From contig NZ_JAIEUJ010000004.1 in assembly GCF_019802285.1 (NCBI RefSeq), positions 62,001-126,000 on the forward strand: a stretch of 64,000 nucleotides of DNA, written 5' to 3'. The DNA is from Novilysobacter antarcticus (GTDB taxonomy: Bacteria > Pseudomonadota > Gammaproteobacteria > Xanthomonadales > Xanthomonadaceae). How positions within the stretch are numbered: the stretch's first letter is position 1; the number at the start of each line of letters is the position of its first letter. The position numbers and the translations under genes are program-made. The notes below the pieces were generated by a model, which did no database searches, had not been told where the DNA came from, and saw nothing but the letters and a program-made list of their open reading frames with translations. This document shows positions 26,567-34,883 of this stretch, in pieces.

Positions 26567-27070
26567 ATGTTCGACGTCATCCTCTACCAGCCCGAGATCC
26601 CGCCCAACACCGGCAACGCCATCCGCCTGTGTGCCAACACGGGCGCACGGCTGCACCTGGTGCGGCCTCTGGGCTTCAGCCTGGAGGATCGGCAGTTGCG
26701 CCGGGCCGGGCTCGATTACCACGAGTACGCCAGCATGCAGGTGCACGACGATCTGGACAGCGCGCTGGCGACAATCGCCCGAGCGCGCCAGACCGAACCC
26801 AGGGTGTTTGCGCTCAGCACGCGCGGCCGTGTCCGCCACGACACGCCGGCCTACCGCAGCGGCGATGTGTTCGTGTTCGGTTGCGAGACCCGGGGACTGC
26901 CGGCCGAAGTGCTGGCGAAGTTACCCGCCGAGCAGCGGGTCCGCCTGCCGATGCAGCCGGGCAACCGCAGCCTGAACCTCTCCAACGCGGTTGCCGTGGT
27001 GGTGTTCGAGGCGTGGCGGCAACAGGGTTTCGCCGGGGATGCGGGCGCTGACACCAGCGTGGGGGATTGA
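26567..27070 (+). CDS. trmL: tRNA (cytidine34/5-carboxymethylaminomethyluridine34-2'-O)-methyltransferase
   Basis: 167 residues, SPOUT superfamily. The trefoil-knot SAM-binding motifs are clear: LYQPEIPPNTGN at the N-terminus, FGCETRGLP near residue 107, and a C-terminal RSLNLSNAVAVVVFE. TrmL methylates the wobble base of tRNA-Leu isoacceptors. It is divergent from the M16 protease and convergent with pgl. Its start is likely leaderless. Confidence 0.93.
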   Translation: MFDVILYQPEIPPNTGNAIRLCANTGARLHLVRPLGFSLEDRQLRRAGLDYHEYASMQVHDDLDSALATIARARQTEPRVFALSTRGRVRHDTPAYRSGDVFVFGCETRGLPAEVLAKLPAEQRVRLPMQPGNRSLNLSNAVAVVVFEAWRQQGFAGDAGADTSVGD

Positions 27071-27112
27071 GCGCGCGAGCAGGAGAGGGCGACGTCCGCG
27101 GCACACGCCGGC

Positions 27113-27811
27113 TTACGGGCTCCAGTGGATCTGCACATCCACCGTGGGCGCACCCAGCACCGCCATCACCGGATGGCGCTGCGGATCGTTCAGCGCGATC
27201 GCTTCTTCCAACACGGCGCGCTTGGCCTCGCCGGTGATCAGCAGGTGCAGCGCATTGGAGCGCACCAAGCGCCCCACAGTCAGGCTGATCCGCGGGTACG
27301 GCGCTTCGGGGGGCAACGGGTCGGGATCGACACGGCACGCTTCCAGGACCGGGTCGTAGCCGCACGCCAGCTCGGGGGCGTCCGGAAACAGCGACGCGGT
27401 ATGGCCGTCGTTGCCCATCCCCAGTACGACGGCGTCAAAATGCTGTCGATGCAGCGCCAGCCAGGCGCGCGCCTCGATCAGGGAGGCGTCTGGATCGCCG
27501 TCGGGTGCGGTCAACGCCGCCAGTTGCACACCTTTGGCAGGCGCGAACGCCGCGCCCAGACCGCCCAGGTTGGATGCCGGCGAATCCACCGGCACGCAAC
27601 GATCATCGGTCGGCAAGAGCGTGACGTGCTGCCACGGCAATAGTGCCTGTGCCAAGCGCCGGTACACCGGCCACGGCGTCTGCCCGCCTGCGAGGGCAAG
27701 CATGGCGCTGCCGCGGGCCTCCAGACCCGCCCTCAACGAAGCTTGCAGCGAATCGGCCAGATGCACGGCCAGTTGGCCAGCGTCGGAATGGGTATGCAGG
27801 GTCCAGCCCAT
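27113..27811 (-). CDS. pgl: 6-phosphogluconolactonase
   Basis: 232 residues. It hydrolyses 6-phosphogluconolactone in the pentose-phosphate and Entner-Doudoroff pathways. The family landmarks are LALAGGQTPWPVYRRL near residue 40, LPTDDRCVP near 66, and the active-site segment GNDGHTASLFP near 135. The usual partners (zwf, edd, eda, glk), which lie together in Xanthomonas, are absent here, so the gene stands alone between trmL and cysM. Confidence 0.9.
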   Translation of the reverse strand: MGWTLHTHSDAGQLAVHLADSLQASLRAGLEARGSAMLALAGGQTPWPVYRRLAQALLPWQHVTLLPTDDRCVPVDSPASNLGGLGAAFAPAKGVQLAALTAPDGDPDASLIEARAWLALHRQHFDAVVLGMGNDGHTASLFPDAPELACGYDPVLEACRVDPDPLPPEAPYPRISLTVGRLVRSNALHLLITGEAKRAVLEEAIALNDPQRHPVMAVLGAPTVDVQIHWSP

Positions 27812-27864
27812 GATCGGACTCCCGGGAGGATGGCGCGGTCATGCTATCGACCGAGCCGGGGTCC

Positions 27865-28815
27865 TCAGATGAAGGGAGTCGGCTCCTCCGGCGCGCTGTC
27901 GGCCTGGACGAAATACTCCTGCAGGTATTTCTCGCCCTTGTCGCAAAACAGCGTCACCACGGTTTTCAGCTCCGGATGCAACTCGCGGACCCGCTTGGCG
28001 GCCAACAGGTGGGCGCCCGAGCTCGGACCGCAGAACAGCCCGTGCGCGCGGGCCAAGTGCCGCATCGCGCCGACCGCATCCGCACTGGCGACACTGGTGA
28101 CCTCATCGACCAGCGCGCCGTGCCGCTGGAAGATCCCCGGCACGAAGCCATCGGAGATACCTTCGATCTTGTGCAGGGCAACCTCGCCGCACAGCAGCGT
28201 CTGCGATTCGGAGGGTTCCATCGCAAACAGGCGGACGTCCGCATTCACCTCGCGGAACGCCTGGCCGACGCCGATCAGGGTGCCGCCGGTGCCCACGCCG
28301 GCCACCAGCGCGTCGGGCACCACGCCTTCAGGCAGCTGGGCGAGGATTTCCGGACCGAGGACGAGCCGGTTTTCCTCCACGTTCCACTCCGACTCGAACT
28401 GGCTGGGGCAGAAGTGGTTGGGCTGCGCGCCCAGCTCGCGCGCCTTCTCGAGCGCGGAATTGACGTGGAAGTCACCGCAGAACAGCACTTCGGCCCCGTA
28501 GGCGCGTGATATTGCGACCCTTTCGCCGGACAGGCCTTCAGGCATCACCACCAGCATCCGGTAACCCTTCACCGCCGCGACCATGGCCAGCGCGTTGCCG
28601 GTGTTGCCGCTGGTGGCTTCCACAATGGTGTCGCCCGGTTGCAACAGGCCGGCCTCCTCGGCCTTCTCGATCATGTACTTGGCGATGCGCGCCTTGATCG
28701 AGCCGGATGGATTCAGGAACTCGAGCTTGGCCAGGATCCCTTCCACCTCCACCAGGGGCGTATCGCCGACGGCGTCCAGAATGCTGGTTGAAACGGACGG
28801 AAAACGGATTGCCAT
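27865..28815 (-). CDS. cysM: PLP-dependent cysteine synthase B-type enzyme
   Basis: 316 residues. The PLP lysine lies in [12 protein letters not shown] near residue 40, the asparagine/SGNTG loop in [10 protein letters not shown] near 67, and the phosphate loop in [10 protein letters not shown] near 170. Cysteine synthases join O-acetylserine (or O-phosphoserine) with sulfide or thiosulfate. The ATG at 28815 has GGAG 7 bases upstream, so I prefer it over upstream starts. Whether it prefers sulfide or thiosulfate cannot be read from sequence by eye. It is divergent from ax21. Confidence 0.88.
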   Translation of the reverse strand: MAIRFPSVSTSILDAVGDTPLVEVEGILAKLEFLNPSGSIKARIAKYMIEKAEEAGLLQPGDTIVEATSGNTGNALAMVAAVKGYRMLVVMPEGLSGERVAISRAYGAEVLFCGDFHVNSALEKARELGAQPNHFCPSQFESEWNVEENRLVLGPEILAQLPEGVVPDALVAGVGTGGTLIGVGQAFREVNADVRLFAMEPSESQTLLCGEVALHKIEGISDGFVPGIFQRHGALVDEVTSVASADAVGAMRHLARAHGLFCGPSSGAHLLAAKRVRELHPELKTVVTLFCDKGEKYLQEYFVQADSAPEEPTPFI

Positions 28816-29008
28816 GCTGGACTCCTCGGAGATCGACCCCATCGTCGCGCGCCCATTCTGAAGACGGACGGGTCTGGGCTTCATGACGGCGGTCAACCCG
28901 GCGTTGGATATGCCAACCTGAACAGCACCTGTAGTTATTGAACGCTCAAGTACACAATTCAGTTGGGATTACTCGCCTGCGGCGATACTGCCCGCGTCCA
29001 GCTGGGAT

Positions 29009-29029
29009 GCCACCTTGGTTTGAGGTGGC
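29009..29029 (+). promoter_or_regulatory. Hairpin in the ax21 5' leader
   Basis: GCCACCT / AGGTGGC forms a 7-bp stem with a 7-base loop, centred about 53 bases before the ax21 ATG. It could stabilise the mRNA of this probably abundant outer-membrane protein. The promoter must lie further upstream in the 256-base gap shared with cysM; I see no confident -10 or -35. Confidence 0.35.
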
Positions 29030-29071
29030 CGCAGTCGGAATGAGACAACCCTTTCCAAGAGGCCGAGAATC

Positions 29072-29650
29072 ATGAAGAAGTCCCTGCTTGCCCTGAGCCT
29101 GATCGCCGCGCTTCCGTTTGCTGCTTCGGCCGCCGATGGGATCTCCTACAACTACGTCGAAGCCGGCTACATCGCTACCGACACCGATTACAGCGATGCC
29201 GACGGCTTCGCCATCCGCGGTTCCGGCGCCATTGCGCCGAACTTCCACGTGTTTGGTGACTACTCCAACCAGAAGACCGACGATTTCTTCGTTGGCCCGC
29301 TGCGCTACCGCGGTGTGAAGATCGACCAGTGGCGTCTGGGCGTGGGCTACAACCACGAGATCTCCCCGGCTGCCGATCTGGTGACCCGCGTCGCCTACGA
29401 GCGCTCAGAGGACGAGTTCAACAACAGCCTGAACGGCTACAGCGTTGAAGTCGGCGTGCGCGGCGCGCTGGCCCCGAACTTCGAAGGCTATGCGATGGCC
29501 GGCTATGAAGACGGCAGCGACTATGACGGTGACTTCTACGGCCGTCTTGGTGCGCAGGTGAAGTTCAACCCGATGTGGGGCCTGAGCGGCGACGTCAAGT
29601 TCGTCGACGGCGACACCCAGTGGTTCATCGGTCCGCGCATTACGTTCTGA
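29072..29650 (+). CDS. ax21: Ax21-family outer-membrane beta-barrel protein
   Basis: 192 residues. The signal peptide is MKKSLLALSLIAALPFAASA. The mature protein alternates short amphipathic strands with acidic turns (YNYVEAGYIATDTDY, NPMWGLSGDVKF) and ends in PRITF, a terminal aromatic typical of Omp85-assembled barrels. It closely resembles the Xanthomonas/Stenotrophomonas Ax21 family, small OmpX-like proteins released in outer-membrane vesicles and linked to motility and biofilm. Earlier reports that Ax21 triggers rice XA21 were withdrawn. An Ax21-type repeat pattern is visible in every strand pair. A strong terminator follows. Confidence 0.88.
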   Translation: MKKSLLALSLIAALPFAASAADGISYNYVEAGYIATDTDYSDADGFAIRGSGAIAPNFHVFGDYSNQKTDDFFVGPLRYRGVKIDQWRLGVGYNHEISPAADLVTRVAYERSEDEFNNSLNGYSVEVGVRGALAPNFEGYAMAGYEDGSDYDGDFYGRLGAQVKFNPMWGLSGDVKFVDGDTQWFIGPRITF

Positions 29651-29713
29651 GCACCACCAGGCAGTAAGTCGCGAACCCTCTCTCCCGATCCACTCCGGTG
29701 GATCGTCGCGATC

Positions 29714-29743
29714 AAAAAAGCCCGGCTTCGGCCGGGCTTTTTT
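29714..29743. terminator. Strong bidirectional terminator between ax21 and gpsA
   Basis: A 13-bp stem, AAAAAAGCCCGGC pairing with GCCGGGCTTTTTT, closes a TTCG tetraloop. The A-run on one side and T-run on the other make it work for both convergent genes. Confidence 0.95.
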
Positions 29744-29782
29744 ATGTGCGGATCCCTTTTTTATATACGGACCCCTGCGGAA

Positions 29783-30820
29783 TCAGCCAAACAGCGGACC
29801 CGGATACTCGGCTTTCTGCTCGCGTGCCATCAACTGGCGAAGACCCTGGGCGGGTGTGAGATCGCCATGCAACACCGCGAATACCGCTTCGGCGATCGGC
29901 AACTCGACCTCGTGGCGACGAGCCAGACGCATCACCTCGTCGGCGGTCTGCACCGACTCGACGACCTGGCCGATCTCGCGGACCGCATCCTCGATGGATT
30001 GACCACGGCCCAGCGCCAGGCCAAGGCGGCGGTTGCGTGACAGGTCGCCGGTGCAGGTCAGGACCAGATCGCCCAGTCCGGCAAGGCCCATCACCGTCTC
30101 GGGACGACCGCCCAAGGCGCGGTTGAGCCGCAGCATCTCGTTCAGGCCGCGGGTGATCAGGCCGGCGCGGGCATTCAGGCCCAACTCCATGCCGTCGGCG
30201 ACTCCGGTGGCCACTGCCAGCACGTTCTTCATCGCCCCGCCCAGTTCGGCACCGAGCATGTCATCGCCGGTGTAGGCGCGGAAGCTCGGGCCATGCAGGA
30301 CGTCGGCGACGCGCTTGGCAAAACCCTCCGTTGCCGAATGCACGGTCAGCGCGGTGGGCAGGCCAATGGCAACCTCCTTGGCAAAGGAAGGGCCGGTAAC
30401 CACCGCCAACGGAACCTGCCCGCCAAGCACCTCGGCGGCAACCTCGTGCAGGAAACGGCCGCTGCCCGGCTCGAAGCCCTTGCTGGCCCAGGCCACGCCG
30501 GCATGCGCGGGGCGATAGGGCGCAAGCAATCGCAGGGTGTCGGCAAAGGCATGCGAAGGCACCACCACCAGCACCAGGTCGGCGTCGTGCATCGCTGCGG
30601 CCAGATCACCGGTCGCGCGCAGCGTGTCCGGTAGCGTGATCCCTGGCAGATAACGGGCGTTCTGACGGTCGTGCTCGATGCCGGCGATGGCATCGGCATC
30701 CCGACCCCACAGCACCGTGTCATGGCCGTGTCTGGCTATCAACGCGGCCAGTGCGGTGCCCCACGAGCCCGCACCCAGCACGGCGACGCGCAGGGCGCTG
30801 GTTTCCAGCAGATCGCTCAT
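29783..30820 (-). CDS. gpsA: NAD(P)-dependent glycerol-3-phosphate dehydrogenase
   Basis: 345 residues. It makes sn-glycerol-3-phosphate from dihydroxyacetone phosphate for phospholipid synthesis. The N-terminal dinucleotide motif is [16 protein letters not shown] near residue 14. [11 protein letters not shown] near 145 and [11 protein letters not shown] near 260 are signature segments, and the catalytic lysine lies in GGAMKNVLA near 204. The ATG at 30820 follows the secB stop by 10 bases. The short extra N-terminus [10 protein letters not shown] is typical of xanthomonads. Confidence 0.95.
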   Translation of the reverse strand: MSDLLETSALRVAVLGAGSWGTALAALIARHGHDTVLWGRDADAIAGIEHDRQNARYLPGITLPDTLRATGDLAAAMHDADLVLVVVPSHAFADTLRLLAPYRPAHAGVAWASKGFEPGSGRFLHEVAAEVLGGQVPLAVVTGPSFAKEVAIGLPTALTVHSATEGFAKRVADVLHGPSFRAYTGDDMLGAELGGAMKNVLAVATGVADGMELGLNARAGLITRGLNEMLRLNRALGGRPETVMGLAGLGDLVLTCTGDLSRNRRLGLALGRGQSIEDAVREIGQVVESVQTADEVMRLARRHEVELPIAEAVFAVLHGDLTPAQGLRQLMAREQKAEYPGPLFG

Positions 30821-30830
30821 GCCGCCGCGA

Positions 30831-31358
30831 TCAGGCGTTGCCGGCGGTCTCGACGCCGTCCAGTCCGGGGGTCGCGTTCTCGGCTTCCTTGGCGGCCCGC
30901 TGACGCAGGCTCTCGCTGTAGAGGGCCTCGAAATTGATCGGCTGCAGGAAGAACGGCGGGAAACCACCGGACTGGATCAGGCTGCTGATCAGGGCTCGCG
31001 AATACGGGTAGAGCACGTTCGGGCAGTGGATGCCGAGCATCGCGTCGAGCTGCGCCGGCTCAAAACCGGTCAAACTGAACACGCCGGCCTGCTTCACTTC
31101 GGCCAGGTACAGCGGCTTGTCGTTGGCATTGCAGGTCAGGGTGATGCCCAGAACGACTTCATACAGGCCTTCGTTGACCTGCTGCACGCTCTGGCTGAGA
31201 TTCATCTGCAGCTCCGGCTGGGCCTGCTCGTTGAACACGCCGGGGCCGCCGGGAACTTCGAAAGAGACGTCCTTGGCGTAGATCTTCTCGACCGTGAAAG
31301 ACGGCCCGGTGGCGGCTTCGGCCGGCGCGGCGGCACCGTTGAGGGTTTCTTCGGACAT
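30831..31358 (-). CDS. secB: Protein-export chaperone SecB
   Basis: 175 residues. It holds preproteins unfolded and passes them to SecA. The conserved core reads [14 protein letters not shown], then [21 protein letters not shown], and the SecA-contact region [24 protein letters not shown]. Acidic, Ala-rich tails at both ends are somewhat longer than in E. coli. GGAG lies 8 bases upstream of the ATG. The order yibN-secB-gpsA is shared with enterobacteria, minus grxC. Confidence 0.96.
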   Translation of the reverse strand: MSEETLNGAAAPAEAATGPSFTVEKIYAKDVSFEVPGGPGVFNEQAQPELQMNLSQSVQQVNEGLYEVVLGITLTCNANDKPLYLAEVKQAGVFSLTGFEPAQLDAMLGIHCPNVLYPYSRALISSLIQSGGFPPFFLQPINFEALYSESLRQRAAKEAENATPGLDGVETAGNA

Positions 31359-31479
31359 CGGGATTACTCCAGCGTAAAGACGGAAAGGTAACGATTATGG
31401 CATGCGATCAACGCTCGCCCCGCGCAAGACTGGGGGCGTCGGGCAGCGACGCAAGGGAGCGCTGGCGCCTACGGCGCGT

Positions 31480-31920
31480 TCAGCCGCGGCGTCCCTTCAC
31501 CAACGGCAGATCGGCCTGGCGCCATGCCTGGATGCCACCTTCAAGGACATAGACCTTCTCGAAGCCGGCCTTCTTCAAGCGCTTGGCCGACGCGCCGGCG
31601 GTCATACCGGTACGGCACACGACGATCACCGGCAGCGCCTTGGCGGCGGCGAGCTGCTTGCTCTCCGGATCGAACTGGCTGGGCTGGACCGACTTGCTGC
31701 CGGCGATGTGGCCCTTCTCGAAGTCGCTGCTGGGCGACAGGTCGATGACCAGCGCGTTGTCGCGGTTCATCAGCGCGACCAGCTCGGCCGGTCGCAGCCC
31801 GGCGTAACCCCGGAACAGCTGGGCGATTTCGGTGAACACCAGCGCCACGGTGATGCCGACCAGCGCCAACGAAAGCAGGGGGTGACGCTGGGCGAATGCC
31901 AGCAGTTCTTCAAAGGTCAC
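31480..31920 (-). CDS. yibN: Membrane-anchored rhodanese-domain protein YibN
   Basis: 146 residues. One N-terminal helix (PLLSLALVGITVALVFTEIA) is followed by a rhodanese fold with the active-site cysteine in VVCRTGMTA near residue 104. That Cys is present here, whereas E. coli YibN lacks it, so sulfur-transferase activity is possible. The start is a GTG at 31920, aligned with the E. coli start; a GTG four codons upstream is the alternative. It sits upstream of secB-gpsA, as in E. coli, and YibN has been linked to membrane-protein insertion. Confidence 0.85.
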   Translation of the reverse strand: MTFEELLAFAQRHPLLSLALVGITVALVFTEIAQLFRGYAGLRPAELVALMNRDNALVIDLSPSSDFEKGHIAGSKSVQPSQFDPESKQLAAAKALPVIVVCRTGMTAGASAKRLKKAGFEKVYVLEGGIQAWRQADLPLVKGRRG

Positions 31921-31987
31921 GGAATCACGCACGCGGGCTTGGGGGCGGCGATTGTCGCCCAGCGGCGGGGCGGGTGCAAAAACACGC

Positions 31988-32446
31988 TCATTGGCCGGCC
32001 CACAGATCAGGCAGATCACTGACCAGCCACCAGGCCTTGGCGTCCTCGTCCCAGCGCCACTGCTCCAGATAACGGACCGTGCGCTCGGCCATGGTGTGGC
32101 GGTTGATGACGCCGATCTCGATGTTGCGCACCGCGCGCCCGGCGGCGGTATCCACGGCACCGCCGACGTCGCGGTAGGAGGACACCTGGACCTGTTCGTA
32201 GCGGTCCATCTGCAGCTGCGTGAGCGGGTTCGCCTCGCGGACCGCGGGGTCAACCAGATTGCGCGCACCGCCGAAATCGCCCCAGCGGATCGCTCCGGAC
32301 CAGGCATATTGCGCGGAATCCAGCGCATTGGCCGCGGGACTGGCGCTGCCGCAGCCGGCAAGCACCAGCAGGGCGGCAAGTACAAGCAGCGCCGAGCGCA
32401 GGCCGGGCCAGCGCTTGCGCGGAATAAAAGAGGTAGGCCAGTGCAC
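31988..32446 (-). CDS. Small lipoprotein of unknown function
   Basis: 152 residues from a GTG start. The N-terminus is long and basic, then ALLVLAALLVLAGC gives a textbook lipobox, followed by GSASPAA. The body resembles NTF2-like or Tim44-like folds only in being short and mixed alpha-beta, with a C-terminal VRYLEQWRWDEDAKAWW that looks like a strand pair ending in aromatics. No catalytic motif is seen. It lies 67 bases upstream of yibN on the same strand, so it may share the yibN-secB-gpsA transcript. Confidence 0.65.
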   Translation of the reverse strand: MHWPTSFIPRKRWPGLRSALLVLAALLVLAGCGSASPAANALDSAQYAWSGAIRWGDFGGARNLVDPAVREANPLTQLQMDRYEQVQVSSYRDVGGAVDTAAGRAVRNIEIGVINRHTMAERTVRYLEQWRWDEDAKAWWLVSDLPDLWAGQ

Positions 32447-32508
32447 GATTGGGATTTCTCCAGGTGGCTAGCGGACCATCGTAACGGGGGCGCTGTGGTT
32501 GGGGCGGC

Positions 32509-32976
32509 TCAGCGGGCGATGGCGACGTAGCGGGCGCTGAAGTCGGTCGCCAGCCGACCGTCGGCCAACGTCAGGCGGGCGACCAGGCTGATGCGCGCGC
32601 GCCGGCGCTGGCGAAGGGTCGCGATGAATGCGTCCCAGCCGCCCGAGGGCGCCAGCTCGGCAGTGATTCGCAGGTCCTCGTAGACCGGGTGCAGGTAGCG
32701 CACCTGACTATCGGCGACGTAGATCCCCGCATCGAGTCCGGCGGCCTCGACCTGCATCGTCACCAGCCCCCAGGAAGCGAGCGTCAGCAACGACACCATG
32801 CTGCCGCCAAAGGCGCAGCCCTTGTCGTTGACGTGCAGGTCCAGCGGCGCCCGGAGAGTCAGCCTGTCGCCATCGAAGCTTTCGATCACAGGGGCCATCG
32901 CCGCTACCGGCGGCATTGAATGGAAACGCTGCTCGAGACGCTGCAAGGCCTCGCTGTAGGACGCAAACTGCGGCAT
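32509..32976 (-). CDS. Hotdog thioesterase of the YiiD C-terminal type
   Basis: 155 residues. The core matches the YiiD_C thioesterase family: NDKGCAFGGSMVSLLTLASWG near residue 51, with the Asn-Lys-GxxFGGS pattern, then ADSQVRYLHPV near 87. Such proteins probably cleave acyl-CoA or acyl-ACP thioesters; the substrate is unknown. It is divergent from hemD, with 104 bases between. Confidence 0.8.
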   Translation of the reverse strand: MPQFASYSEALQRLEQRFHSMPPVAAMAPVIESFDGDRLTLRAPLDLHVNDKGCAFGGSMVSLLTLASWGLVTMQVEAAGLDAGIYVADSQVRYLHPVYEDLRITAELAPSGGWDAFIATLRQRRRARISLVARLTLADGRLATDFSARYVAIAR

Positions 32977-33080
32977 GTAAACCCTGGCTGGAGCCGGATC
33001 GACCGGTAAAAAAAGAGGGGGAGTGCGCAGACAGCATAACGGGGCATGCAGTCCTCAATGGCGCATGCCAAGCTGTGCCG

Positions 33081-33842
33081 ATGACAGCGCGCAGCCAAGC
33101 CCCCGCATGGTACGTGATCTCGCTACGTCCACGTGGCGGCAACGCCACGTTGCGCCGCGCCGCCCTCCGCCACGATGCCGGCCTGCTGGCATTGGCGCCG
33201 TGGAAGCTGGAAACAATTGACAGCGTGGAAAGCCGCGCCGCGCTGGAGCGGGCGCTGGCCGCCGACCGACTGGTGTTCACCAGCCCGGAGGCCGCGCGGT
33301 CGGCTGCGACGCTTCGCGATCTTCGGGCGATGCCGGGCCAGGCGTGGTTTGCCGTCGGCTCGGGGACCGCCGCCGCGTTGCGACGCGCCGGGGTGGCCGA
33401 TGTCGCCGCTCCCACCCGCATGGACAGTGAAGGGCTGCTGGCGCTGCCGGGGCTGCAGCAACTGCGTGGCAGCACTGTCGGTCTGGTCACCGCGCCCGGG
33501 GGGCGTGGCACCTTGCCTCCGGCGTTGGCGGCTCGCGGCGCGCAGGTGATCCGCGCCGATGTTTACCGACGCGTTCCCGTCGTCCCGCCAGCGCACGCGG
33601 TGGCGGCCGTGCAAAACCTCGATGCGCCCGCGGTGCTCGCCGTATCCAGCGGCGAGGCCCTGCAGCTCGCATTGCAGACGCTGCCGGCGCCGGTCGTCGA
33701 ACGCCTGCTGGCACTGCCGGTGGTGGCGGCCAGCGCACGGCTGGTGGAACTGGCGCGCGACTCCGGGTTCGCCACCTGCCGGCAGGCCCGCAGCGCCCGC
33801 CCGACCGACATGATCGAGGCGGCCGCGCAACTGATGCCATGA
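33081..33842 (+). CDS. hemD: Uroporphyrinogen-III synthase
   Basis: 253 residues. It closes and inverts ring D of hydroxymethylbilane to form uroporphyrinogen III. The family is poorly conserved, but the two-lobed Rossmann-like pattern is clear: WYVISLRPRGGN, LVFTSPEAAR near residue 72, VGSGTAAAL near 93, and the DVYRRVPV segment near 163. The ATG at 33081 begins exactly before the conserved first strand. A CATAAC -10 at 33035-33040 would give a short leader. hemC, often directly upstream in other bacteria, is not here. HemX and HemY follow. Confidence 0.85.
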   Translation: MTARSQAPAWYVISLRPRGGNATLRRAALRHDAGLLALAPWKLETIDSVESRAALERALAADRLVFTSPEAARSAATLRDLRAMPGQAWFAVGSGTAAALRRAGVADVAAPTRMDSEGLLALPGLQQLRGSTVGLVTAPGGRGTLPPALAARGAQVIRADVYRRVPVVPPAHAVAAVQNLDAPAVLAVSSGEALQLALQTLPAPVVERLLALPVVAASARLVELARDSGFATCRQARSARPTDMIEAAAQLMP

Positions 33843-33899
33843 CGCCTGCGCACACGCCCGTCCGGTAGCATTGGAATCCCCACCAATCGACTGTATGAC

Positions 33900-34883
33900 G
33901 TGTCCAGCACTCCACCCGTCCCAACCCCCCGTCGCCGAGCGGCTTGGCCGTGGCTGCTCGCCCTGCTGGTGGTTGCCGGTGTGTTGGTCTACGGCGGTTA
34001 TCGCTGGCAGCATCATCAGGCCCAGGACGTCGCCCAGGCCAGCGATGTGGAGCTGCGGCTGGAAACGCTGAACCAGCGTCTGACCGCCTTGCGCGGGGAT
34101 CAGGGCGTGCAGGCCAAGCGCCTGCAACAGGCCATTGCCACCAACCACATCCTGCGGGACGAGCTGCTGGGTCTGTCCGAGCGCTCGGCCCTGATCGAGG
34201 ACAGCTTCGCCCGCTACAGCGATCCGGCACGCCTCGGCGCGCAGGCCCTGCGCCTGGACGAGGCCGAAGTGCTGCTCAGCCTGGGCCAGCAGCGCCTGCA
34301 GATCGCCGGCGACTTGGAGGGCGCACGGCGCAGTTATGCGCTCGCCGCCGGGGTGTTGGAGGCGATGGAAGACCCGGCTTACCTCAACCTGCGTCAGACC
34401 CTGGGCCAGGAGCGTGCGGCGCTCGATGCGCTGGGCGCCGAGCCGCGCACGCGCGCGCTGTCCCGGCTGGACGAATGGGCCAAGACCATCAGCGCCCCGC
34501 AACCGGCCAAGCCTGCCGTCGCTGCGTCCCCGCAACCCTGGTGGAAGCGCGCGTTCATCGGCATCGTGGAGGTGCGACACCTTGACCAGCCGCACGTCCT
34601 TGATCCGGCCGAGCAGGCCGACGCGCAAGCCGGCCTGCAGTTGGAGATCACGTTGGCGCGGGCCGCGGCCGAACGCCGCGACACGGCGGCGTATCGCGCC
34701 GCATTGGATCGCTCGGAGGCATGGCTGGACCGGATCGACACCACGCCCGATGCTGCCAACGACGCCCGTTCGCAGTTGCGCGAGATCGCCGCGATGCCCC
34801 TTTCACCCGCGCTTCCGACGCTAGGCACCACATTGATCCAGTTGCGCCAAGTGCGCGCGAGTAATCGGGAGCACCTGCCATGA
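33900..34883 (+). CDS. hemX: HemX-like uroporphyrinogen-III C-methyltransferase-family membrane protein
   Basis: 327 residues. The GTG at 33900 gives a Pro-rich start, a transmembrane helix (PWLLALLVVAGVLVYGGYRW) and a periplasmic or cytoplasmic coiled coil rich in Leu, Glu and Gln (LETLNQRLTALRGDQ). There is no SAM-binding motif, so despite the family name it is not a methyltransferase. It follows hemD and overlaps hemY by 4 bases (ATGA), the classic hemD-hemX-hemY operon. The role is probably structural in haem synthesis at the membrane. Confidence 0.85.
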   Translation: MSSTPPVPTPRRRAAWPWLLALLVVAGVLVYGGYRWQHHQAQDVAQASDVELRLETLNQRLTALRGDQGVQAKRLQQAIATNHILRDELLGLSERSALIEDSFARYSDPARLGAQALRLDEAEVLLSLGQQRLQIAGDLEGARRSYALAAGVLEAMEDPAYLNLRQTLGQERAALDALGAEPRTRALSRLDEWAKTISAPQPAKPAVAASPQPWWKRAFIGIVEVRHLDQPHVLDPAEQADAQAGLQLEITLARAAAERRDTAAYRAALDRSEAWLDRIDTTPDAANDARSQLREIAAMPLSPALPTLGTTLIQLRQVRASNREHLP

